Made by a program: the position numbers and the translations under genes. Under the pieces are notes generated by a model, which saw only the letters and a list, made by a program, of their open reading frames with translations, made no database searches and was not told where the DNA came from. A stretch of 5,505 bases of DNA from Burkholderiales bacterium (GTDB taxonomy: Bacteria; Pseudomonadota; Gammaproteobacteria; Burkholderiales; Casimicrobiaceae), in the NCBI GenBank assembly GCA_025935435.1, contig JAICVH010000196.1:1-5505 (forward strand). The letters run 5' to 3'. This document shows, one piece after another, positions 1-5,022 of the stretch (positions are counted from its first letter, which is position 1; every line of letters begins with the position of its first letter).

Positions 1-117
1 ACCGAGCTCACGGTCGCCGTATGGCCCTGGCTGCTGACGATGCTCGTGTTCCTCGTCGTCGTCACTTACTGGCCGGCGCTGTCGATCTGGCTCCCGAAGG
101 CGCTCGGAATGATGTAG
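1..117 (+). CDS. TRAP transporter large permease, DctM-like (C-terminal end only)
   Basis: Reading frame 1 is open from the left edge and stops at TAG 115-117, giving 38 residues. The peptide is one hydrophobic helix (VWPWLLTMLVFLVVVTYWPA) followed by a short amphipathic tail (LSIWLPKALGMM). The pattern of a last transmembrane helix, then a TY-x-P-x-L/I-S/W-LP tail ending a few residues later, is typical of the C-terminus of DctM, the large 12-helix membrane subunit of tripartite (TRAP) dicarboxylate-type transporters. These carry substrate across the inner membrane with a periplasmic binding protein (DctP) and a small membrane subunit (DctQ). The family call rests on this short tail alone, so substrate and full gene are unknown; DctP and DctQ would be expected upstream, outside the window. 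It is separated from ndk by about 200 bp and is probably not part of the ndk unit. Another polytopic permease cannot be excluded. Confidence 0.6.
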   Translation, partial: TELTVAVWPWLLTMLVFLVVVTYWPALSIWLPKALGMM

Positions 118-142
118 TCGCGCCGCGATGCCGCCGCGCTAT

Positions 143-162
143 CGCCTGCTCGCAAGCGGGCG
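143..162 (+). other. GC-rich hairpin after the DctM-like gene, possible 3' end structure
   Basis: Bases 143-150 (CGCCTGCT) pair with 155-162 (AGCGGGCG). The stem is 8 bp with one G-T wobble and the loop is CGCA (151-154). It begins 26 nt after the upstream stop codon, where a transcription terminator or mRNA-stabilising stem would be expected. No T-run follows (next bases TTGCATCG), so it is not a classical intrinsic terminator. Hairpins of this size also arise by chance in DNA this GC-rich. Confidence 0.3.
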
Positions 163-199
163 TTGCATCGCACGCCTGCTCGACCGCCCTCGCACATAC

Positions 200-228
200 G
201 CGACACGTCGGTTGCCCTCGACGTGCGC
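200..228. repeat. Inverted repeat CACGTCG/CGACGTG upstream of the ndk promoter
   Basis: A perfect 7-bp inverted repeat, CACGTCG (204-210) and CGACGTG (219-225), is separated by 8 nt. It can be extended by 3 more pairs (GCG 200-202 with CGC 226-228) if A203 is bulged. It lies about 25 bp upstream of the putative -35 region of ndk. It could be a regulator binding site or an RNA hairpin closing the upstream transcript; no U-tract follows. No known operator is recognised. The remainder of the 118-316 gap shows no gene. Confidence 0.3.
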
Positions 229-252
229 GCACCGCGACGCGGCTGCTTCGGG

Positions 253-281
253 TGCAAAGACGCGCCCGCGCGTGTTACAAT
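253..281 (+). promoter_or_regulatory. Putative sigma-70 promoter for the ndk cluster
   Basis: TACAAT at 276-281 matches the -10 consensus TATAAT in 5 of 6 positions. It is preceded by TG one base upstream (TGTTACAAT, 273-281), an extended -10. The hexamer 17 bp upstream (TGCAAA, 253-258) is a poor -35, which fits dependence on the extended -10. This short AT-rich patch (275-300) stands out in an otherwise GC-rich gap, and transcription would start roughly 30 bp before the ndk ATG. No other convincing promoter was seen in the short downstream gaps, so it may serve the whole ndk-to-yfgM run. Confidence 0.55.
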
Positions 282-316
282 TTTGAATTTACTCGCTTTT
301 ATGGAGCCGGAGCCGA

Positions 317-742
317 ATGGCGGTTGAGCGCACGCTTTCGATCATCAAACCCGACGCCGTGGCGAAAAACGCCATCGGCGAGATCTACGCCCGCTTCGAG
401 AAGGCCGGGCTGAAGATCGCAGCCGCGCGCATGCTGTGGTTGTCCCGCACCGACGCCGAGGGTTTTTACGCCGTGCATCGCGAACGGCCGTTCTTTCGCG
501 ATCTCGTCGACTTCATGACGACCGGCCCGGTGATGATCCAGGTGCTCGAAGGCGAGAACGCGATCGCCAGGAACCGCGAGCTGATGGGTGCAACGGATCC
601 CAAGCAGGCCGCCCGCGGAACGATTCGCGCGGACTTCGCGGCTTCGATCGATGCGAACGCGGTGCACGGTTCGGACGCGCCGCAGACGGCGGCCACCGAG
701 ATCGCCTACTTCTTCCCTGCGCACACGATCTATAGCCGCTGA
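317..742 (+). CDS. ndk: Nucleoside diphosphate kinase
   Basis: This 141-residue protein has the usual length of bacterial Ndk. It transfers the gamma phosphate of ATP onto nucleoside diphosphates through a phosphohistidine intermediate, balancing cytoplasmic NTP and dNTP pools. The N-terminus has the family start ERTLSIIKPDAV (residues 4-15, conserved Lys11). The active-site signature NAVHGSD lies at residues 114-120, with His117 as the phosphorylated histidine. The conserved ERPFF (56-60), GPVMIQVLEG (70-79) and the RNRELMGATDP segment (85-95) are all present, and the protein ends in the typical IYSR. The ATG at 317 has GGAG motifs at 309-312 (4 nt spacing) and 303-306 (10 nt), and the initial residues match homologues. 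It is the first gene after the putative promoter; rlmN follows after 29 bp, a very common order in betaproteobacteria. An antisense open frame over the same region is a coding shadow. Confidence 0.98.
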   Translation: MAVERTLSIIKPDAVAKNAIGEIYARFEKAGLKIAAARMLWLSRTDAEGFYAVHRERPFFRDLVDFMTTGPVMIQVLEGENAIARNRELMGATDPKQAARGTIRADFAASIDANAVHGSDAPQTAATEIAYFFPAHTIYSR

Positions 743-771
743 CGGCGCGGATCGTCGCACGCGCCTGCTCG

Positions 772-1950
772 ATGATTAACCTGCTCGATCTCGAACCTGC
801 GGCGCTCGTCGCCTGGTTCGGCGAACGCGGTCACCCGCCGTTTCGCGCGCGGCAGGTGTTGCGCTGGGTGCATCAGCGCTTCGTGTCGGACGCGCGCGCA
901 ATGACCGATCTCGCCAAACCGCTGCGTGAAATGCTGGCGGCGGAAACCGAAATCCGCGCGCCGCGCGTATTGCATGACACGACGGCCGCCGACGGCACGC
1001 GCAAGTGGCTGCTCGACGCCGGCAACGGCAACGCCGTCGAGGCGGTCTACATCCCCGAAGACGATCGCGGGACGCTGTGCATTTCATCGCAGGCGGGCTG
1101 TGCGCTCGACTGCGCGTTCTGCTCGACCGGCAAGCAGGGCTTCAATCGGAACCTGACGACCGGCGAGATCGTCGGCCAGTTGTGGCACGCGAATCGCGCG
1201 CTGCTTGCGGAGGCTGGAACCGACATTCGCGCCGCCGGGCCGCCCCAAGGCGCGAATTGCGCCCCCTCGGGGGGCAGCGCAGCGGCGCAGCCGCAAGCGT
1301 GGGGGGGCCACATCCGCGCACCGATCACCAATGTCGTGATGATGGGCATGGGCGAGCCGCTTGCCAACTTCGACAACGTCGTGCCGGCGCTGCGCACGTT
1401 TCTCGACGATCACGCGTACGGCCTGTCGCGTCGCCGCGTCACGCTGTCTACGTCGGGGCTCGTGCCGTGGATCGACCGGCTGCGCGACGAATGCCCGGTT
1501 GCGCTCGCGGTATCGCTGCATGCACCGACCGACGCGTTGCGCGATCGGCTGGTGCCGATCAATCGCAAGCATCCACTCGCGTCGTTGATGGCCGCCTGCC
1601 AGCGCTATCTGGAACGTGCGCCGCGCGACTTCATCACGTTCGAATACGTGATGCTCGATGGCATCAACGATTCGCGTCAGCACGCGCGCGCGTTGATCGA
1701 TCTCGTGCGCGACGTGCCCTGCAAGCTCAACCTGATTCCGTTCAACCCGTTTCCCGGCACGGACTTCTCGACGACACCGCGCGAGCGCATCCGCGCGTTT
1801 GCGCAGGTGCTGCAGGATGCGAACATCGTGGCGACGATTCGTCGCACGCGCGGCGATGATATCGACGCCGCCTGCGGTCAGCTCGCGGGACAGGTGCAGG
1901 ACCGCACGAAGCGACGTCTCGCCGCGCGCATCCCGGTCGTCGCGCGCTGA
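772..1950 (+). CDS. rlmN: Dual-specificity 23S rRNA (A2503-C2)/tRNA (A37-C2) methyltransferase RlmN
   Basis: This 392-residue radical-SAM enzyme methylates C2 of A2503 in 23S rRNA and of A37 in some tRNAs. The 4Fe-4S ligands are in CALDCAFC (Cys110, Cys114, Cys117). Cys368 in GDDIDAACGQLAG is the methyl-carrying cysteine (E. coli Cys355), Cys103 matches E. coli Cys118 and Glu90 matches E. coli Glu105. The SAM-binding GMGEP is at 192-196. Other family blocks are GTRKWL (75-80), STSG (226-229), SLHAP (248-252) and NLIPFNPFPG (320-329). ATG 772 is the first usable start, since an in-frame TAG lies at 733-735. It has no clear Shine-Dalgarno sequence, so coupling to ndk is likely. The oddity is an extra Gly/Pro/Ala/Gln-rich stretch at residues 155-179, where homologues have only a short variable loop; it is encoded by palindromic repeat DNA. 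All catalytic residues lie outside it, so the enzyme is probably functional. Confidence 0.97.
   Translation: MINLLDLEPAALVAWFGERGHPPFRARQVLRWVHQRFVSDARAMTDLAKPLREMLAAETEIRAPRVLHDTTAADGTRKWLLDAGNGNAVEAVYIPEDDRGTLCISSQAGCALDCAFCSTGKQGFNRNLTTGEIVGQLWHANRALLAEAGTDIRAAGPPQGANCAPSGGSAAAQPQAWGGHIRAPITNVVMMGMGEPLANFDNVVPALRTFLDDHAYGLSRRRVTLSTSGLVPWIDRLRDECPVALAVSLHAPTDALRDRLVPINRKHPLASLMAACQRYLERAPRDFITFEYVMLDGINDSRQHARALIDLVRDVPCKLNLIPFNPFPGTDFSTTPRERIRAFAQVLQDANIVATIRRTRGDDIDAACGQLAGQVQDRTKRRLAARIPVVAR
1238..1309. repeat. REP-like palindromic element inserted in frame inside rlmN
   Basis: This is a 72-nt GC-rich unit. Its ends pair: 1238-1247 with 1300-1309, 9 of 10 pairs, with one G-G mismatch at 1242/1305. 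Inside are several smaller hairpins: GCCCCC (1261-1266)/GGGGGC (1270-1275) with loop TCG; GCGGC (1282-1286)/GCCGC (1290-1294) with loop GCA; and the competing GGCGC (1249-1253)/GCGCC (1259-1263). Together they give a branched, cloverleaf-like fold. The C-run/TCGG/G-run core followed by GGCAGCGCAGCGG and a GTGGGGGGG end resembles, from memory, short palindromic repeats scattered between genes in Burkholderiales genomes. The 72 nt are exactly 24 codons and contain no stop in the rlmN frame, so rlmN stays open. No second copy occurs in this window. The exact boundaries are uncertain by several bases. Confidence 0.65.
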
Positions 1951-1987
1951 TACCGCGCCGTCTTCGTCACCGCATGATTTGCCTGCA

Positions 1988-2785
1988 ATGAAACGATTGT
2001 CGTTCCCCTGGCTCACCGCCGTTGCGCTGCTGATGACCGGCTGCGCGTCGAAGCCGACGTCGCCGCCACAACCGCCGCCGCCCGATCCAACGCCGATCAA
2101 GGCGCAGGAGGCAACGCCACAGCAACGCGCGGCGATTCGAACCGAGCTCGCGGCCGGCTATTACGAGCGCGGGCAGATGGACATCGCGCTCGAGGAGCTC
2201 GGTGCGGCAAGAGCGCTCGATCCGTCGTATCCGAAGCTCTACAACATCTACGGGCTGGTTTATGCAATGCTCGGCGAGCGAGACAAGGCCGAGGAAAGTT
2301 TTCGCCAGGCGATCACGCTCGCGCCCAACGACTCGGACATCCGCGCGAACTGGGGCGCGTATCTGTGTGCCACCGGACGTGCCCGCGAGGCGATGACGGA
2401 GTTCGAGCAGGTACTGCGCGACCCGCTGTTCAAGTCGCAGGAAATCGCGCTGATCAATGCGGGCAAATGCAGCGTCGCGCTCGGGCAGACACGCAACGCC
2501 GACGACTTCTTTCGTCGCGCGCTGACCGTGTCCCCAGGCAACCCGGTCGCCGCGTACAACCTGGCGCTGCTCGCGTATCGCGAAGCGCGTGTCGGCGAGG
2601 CGCGGGCGTGGATGCGCCCCGTGATGCAGCAGGCGACGCCTCCGCCCGAAGCGCTGTACCTCGGTGTGTGCATCGAGCGCAAGCAGGGCGACCGCGAAGC
2701 CGAGCGCTCGTACGCATCGCAATTGCGAAACCGCTGGCCGGATTCGCCGGAGGCGAAGGCGCTCGCTGGCGGCACGTGCGAGTGA
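1988..2785 (+). CDS. pilW: Type IV pilus biogenesis/stability TPR lipoprotein PilW (PilF family)
   Basis: The protein has 265 residues and starts with a lipoprotein signal peptide: MKR, then a hydrophobic core, then lipobox MTGC, with Cys19 as the lipidated residue. Ala at position +2 gives no inner-membrane retention signal, so outer-membrane sorting is expected. A Pro-rich linker (22-36) leads to about six consecutive TPR-like helical pairs (roughly 48-82, 83-116, 117-151, 152-186, 187-220, 221-256). This matches PilF/PilW, the outer-membrane pilotin that helps the PilQ secretin assemble and stabilises type IV pili. The genomic place between rlmN and rodZ is that of pilF/pilW. The frame is open further upstream (to 1799) inside rlmN, but the signal peptide sets the start at ATG 1988, which has only a poor Shine-Dalgarno sequence. 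The stop overlaps the next gene by 4 bp. No other pilus genes are in the window, so a pilus role rests on family and context. Confidence 0.93.
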   Translation: MKRLSFPWLTAVALLMTGCASKPTSPPQPPPPDPTPIKAQEATPQQRAAIRTELAAGYYERGQMDIALEELGAARALDPSYPKLYNIYGLVYAMLGERDKAEESFRQAITLAPNDSDIRANWGAYLCATGRAREAMTEFEQVLRDPLFKSQEIALINAGKCSVALGQTRNADDFFRRALTVSPGNPVAAYNLALLAYREARVGEARAWMRPVMQQATPPPEALYLGVCIERKQGDREAERSYASQLRNRWPDSPEAKALAGGTCE

Positions 2786-3717
2786 CGGACGTGTCCCCCG
2801 GCGAGGAAGCGGCCCGCGCAGCGCCGCTGCCCGTCACGGCCGGCGGCCGGCTGCGCGCGGCGCGCGAGGCGGCGGGCTGGTCGCTCGAGGACGTCGCGCA
2901 GCAGCTCAAGCTGGCGCCGCGCCAGGTGCAGGCACTCGAGAGCGACGACTGGGAGCGTCTTCCCGGCCGCACGTTCATTCGCGGCTTTGCGCGCAATTAC
3001 GCGCGGCTGATGCAACTCGATTCCGACGACGTGCTCGCGCTGCTGCCTGCCGCAGACACGGCGCACGCACTCGAGCGGCCGGCGCTTGCGCCGACGCGCC
3101 GCCCGATGGGCGAAATGCCGATCGACGGGGTGTCCAGGACGTCGTCGCTGCGGTGGCTGTTCCCCCTGCTGCTCGTTGCGATCGCGGGCGCGGCAGGGTT
3201 CTACGAATACACACGGCAGAACGCGCTCGAATCACGCGACGCTCCCGCGCGCGCGGGCAGCGCGACGTCGCCGGCCGCGCCCGCGCAGGCGCCGACCGCG
3301 GAGACCCCGCCCGGCGCAACGGCATCGGCGCCGCTGTCGAATCCGCTCGTCGACGCCCCGTCGAATCCGGCAACCGCGTCGCGCGACGCTGCAGGCACCG
3401 CGCAGGCGGCAACGGCGCCGGCAACACCCGCGCCCGCCAGCGCGCCGGTTGCGACCGGCACCACGACGGCGACGACCACCGACGCGGTGCTCGTGCTCGC
3501 CTTCCAGGGCACGTCATGGGCAGAAGTCAAGGACGCGAGCGGCCGCGTGATCCTGCAGATGACCGGCGGTGCGGGCATGACGCAGACGGTGTCGGGCACG
3601 CCGCCGTTCGAGCTCGCGCTCGGCAACGCGCGCGAGGTCGGCGTCACGTTTCGCGGCCAGGCGCTCGACCTTGCCCCCTATACGCGCGGTGGCGTCGCGC
3701 GCGTCGCACTCAAGTAA
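2782..3717 (+). CDS. rodZ: Cell-shape protein RodZ (HTH domain, one TM helix, DUF4115 C-terminal domain)
   Basis: With the GTG start at 2782 the protein has 311 residues. Residues 20-88 form a cytoplasmic helix-turn-helix of the RodZ type (GRLRAAREAAGWSLEDVA, then QVQALE, LPGRTFIRGFARNYARL). Residues 124-143 form one transmembrane helix (WLFPLLLVAIAGAAGFYEY). Residues 147-233 are a periplasmic Ala/Pro/Thr-rich linker. Residues 234-311 match the RodZ C-terminal domain (DUF4115), with TSWAEVKDASG, GTPPFELALGNA and a final Y-x(4)-VARVALK. RodZ links the MreB cytoskeleton to the peptidoglycan elongation machinery and sets rod shape. The GTG overlaps the pilW stop as GTGA, a typical coupled start; GTG at 2776 and 2791 are in-frame alternatives. 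The HTH is shared with transcription factors, but in this family it binds MreB. Downstream, hisS follows after only 15 bp, where ispG is usually found. Confidence 0.93.
   Translation: MTDVSPGEEAARAAPLPVTAGGRLRAAREAAGWSLEDVAQQLKLAPRQVQALESDDWERLPGRTFIRGFARNYARLMQLDSDDVLALLPAADTAHALERPALAPTRRPMGEMPIDGVSRTSSLRWLFPLLLVAIAGAAGFYEYTRQNALESRDAPARAGSATSPAAPAQAPTAETPPGATASAPLSNPLVDAPSNPATASRDAAGTAQAATAPATPAPASAPVATGTTTATTTDAVLVLAFQGTSWAEVKDASGRVILQMTGGAGMTQTVSGTPPFELALGNAREVGVTFRGQALDLAPYTRGGVARVALK
3220..3480 (+). repeat. Low-complexity Ala/Pro/Thr linker coding segment of rodZ
   Basis: These bases encode residues 147-233 of RodZ, dominated by Ala, Pro, Thr and Ser (for example APAQAP, APATPAPASAP, GTTTATTTD). 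It is an extended periplasmic spacer between the membrane helix and the folded C-terminal domain. Such linkers vary greatly in length among RodZ homologues. The DNA has no exact tandem unit that I can see, so this is compositional bias rather than a satellite. Confidence 0.8.
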
Positions 3718-3732
3718 GCGACGTCGATCACG

Positions 3733-5022
3733 ATGGCAACGGCACTGCAGGCGGTGCGCGGCATGAACGACGTGCTTCCCGACGAAGCCTGCGCGTGGCA
3801 GCGCTTCGAGGACACCGCGCGCGACGTCTTCGAGCGCTATGGTTACCGTCACCTGCGCGTACCGATCGTCGAGCCGACGCCTCTCTTCGTTCGCAGCATC
3901 GGCGAGCACACCGATGTCGTCGAGAAGGAGATGTACACGTTCGACGACAAGCTGAACGGCGACAGCCTGACGCTGCGGCCGGAGGCGACCGCCGGCATCG
4001 TGCGCGCCGCAATCGAGCACAGCCTGACCTACGAGCGGCCGCTGCGCGTGTGGACCGGTGGCCCGATGTTCCGTCACGAGCGGCCGCAAAAAGGACGTTA
4101 CCGCCAGTTTCACCAGCTCGACGTCGAGGCGCTCGGATTCGCCGGTCCTGACGTCGATGCCGAGCAGATCGTCATGCTCGCGCGACTGTGGCGTGCGCTC
4201 GGCCTCGACGGAATCGCGCTCACGATCAATTCGATCGGCGATGCCGACGAGCGGCGCGCGCACCGCGCGGCATTGATCGAGTACTTCGAGCGCCATCGTT
4301 CCGATCTCGACGACGATGCGCAGCGCCGCCTGCACGCGAATCCGCTGCGCATCCTCGACAGCAAGAATCCGGCGCTTGCCGGGTTGATCGCCGACGCGCC
4401 GCGACTGCTCGACGGTCTCGGAGCTGCGTCGCGCGCGCATTTCGATGCGCTTCGCGCGCTGCTCGACGAGGCGGGCATCGGCTACACGATCGAGCCGCGA
4501 CTCGTCCGGGGCCTCGATTACTACAACCGGACGGTGTTCGAGTGGGTGACCGATGCGCTTGGCGCGCAGGGGACGGTCGCGGGCGGCGGTCGCTACGATG
4601 GATTGTTCGAAGCTCTCGGCGGCAAGCCGACTCCTGCTTGCGGATTTGCAATCGGCATCGAACGGATGATCCTGCTGCTGCACGCAGAGGGCGCGACGCG
4701 CGTCACGGCGCCGGACGCGTACGTCGTGCACGTCGGCGAGCGGGCCGGAGTGCTCGCGCGGCGCGTCGCCGAGTCACTGCGCGATCACGGCGCATCGATC
4801 GTGCTGCACGCAGGCGGCGGCAGCTTCAAGTCGCAAATGAAAAAGGCCGATGCCAGCGGCGCACGGCTCGCACTGATCATCGGCGACGACGAGGCGAGCG
4901 TCGAGACGGTGGCGATCAAGACGCTGCGCGACGGCGGTGAACAGGTCGCCGTGCCGCTGCGCGACCTGCACGCGCGTTTCGCCGCACTCAACACGTCGAA
5001 GGATGAATATGGCTGTCTATGA
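3733..5022 (+). CDS. hisS: Histidine--tRNA ligase
   Basis: This 429-residue class II aminoacyl-tRNA synthetase (E. coli enzyme 424) charges tRNA-His with histidine using ATP, acting as a cytoplasmic dimer. The family N-terminal motif V-x-GMNDVLP is at 8-16. Motif 1 spans about 36-52 (YGYRHLRVPIVE). TLRPEATA (80-87) binds substrate. Motif 2, FRHERPQKGRYRQFHQ, is at 113-128 with Arg114. The histidine-specific HisA block LVRGLDYYNRTVFEW (257-271) contains catalytic Arg259, and HisB GGRYDGL is at 285-291. Motif 3, GFAIGIERM, is at 304-312. The C-terminal anticodon-binding domain (about 328-415) includes SFKSQMKKADASGA. All key residues are present. ATG 3733 sits 15 bp after the rodZ stop with no obvious Shine-Dalgarno sequence, and the N-terminus begins at the expected distance from GMNDVLP. 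The last 14 bp overlap yfgM. The direct junction with rodZ lacks the usual intervening ispG. Confidence 0.98.
   Translation: MATALQAVRGMNDVLPDEACAWQRFEDTARDVFERYGYRHLRVPIVEPTPLFVRSIGEHTDVVEKEMYTFDDKLNGDSLTLRPEATAGIVRAAIEHSLTYERPLRVWTGGPMFRHERPQKGRYRQFHQLDVEALGFAGPDVDAEQIVMLARLWRALGLDGIALTINSIGDADERRAHRAALIEYFERHRSDLDDDAQRRLHANPLRILDSKNPALAGLIADAPRLLDGLGAASRAHFDALRALLDEAGIGYTIEPRLVRGLDYYNRTVFEWVTDALGAQGTVAGGGRYDGLFEALGGKPTPACGFAIGIERMILLLHAEGATRVTAPDAYVVHVGERAGVLARRVAESLRDHGASIVLHAGGGSFKSQMKKADASGARLALIIGDDEASVETVAIKTLRDGGEQVAVPLRDLHARFAALNTSKDEYGCL
4999..5003 (+). promoter_or_regulatory. Ribosome binding site of yfgM inside hisS
   Basis: AAGGA at 4999-5003 lies 5 nt before ATG 5009. It is the clearest Shine-Dalgarno sequence at any gene junction in the window, and it fixes the yfgM start within the last codons of hisS. 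It allows yfgM to be initiated independently of, or by re-initiation after, hisS. Confidence 0.75.

Noticed and set aside
66..257. Small minus-strand open frame (63 codons) in the gap before ndk
   Set aside because: It partly opposes the DctM-like tail and ends in the inverted-repeat region. It shows no ribosome binding site, no recognisable motif and an Arg/Ala/Ser-rich shadow composition.
1799..1987. Extended N-terminus for pilW starting inside rlmN
   Set aside because: The frame is open, but the extra 63 residues are Arg/Ser-rich shadow sequence of rlmN and would bury the lipoprotein signal peptide, which must be N-terminal.
1974..1991. Five-codon mini-ORF (ATG ATT TGC CTG CAA TGA) whose stop overlaps the pilW ATG
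   Set aside because: The ATGA-type overlap looks like a leader-peptide coupling device, but there is no ribosome binding site before it and such short frames are common by chance.
1084..2100. Minus-strand open frame (about 338 codons) opposite rlmN and the pilW start
   Set aside because: It is fully covered by rlmN and pilW coding sequence; its composition is shadow-like and no recognisable domain is present.
2782..3048. RodZ HTH domain as a DNA-binding transcription regulator
   Set aside because: The HTH is followed by the RodZ-specific GRTFIRGFARNYARL segment, a membrane helix and the DUF4115 domain, so it is the cell-shape protein rather than a classical regulator.
2664..4151. Plus-strand open frame (about 495 codons) running across pilW, rodZ and hisS
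   Set aside because: It is an alternative frame over three recognised genes, with an extremely Arg-rich translation and no motifs; GC-rich codon bias removes stops in this frame.
3514..4731. Long minus-strand open frame (about 405 codons) opposite rodZ/hisS
   Set aside because: It is antisense to the clearly recognised rodZ C-terminal domain and hisS. Its translation is Arg/Ala/His-rich with no family signature, as expected for a shadow frame in high-GC DNA.
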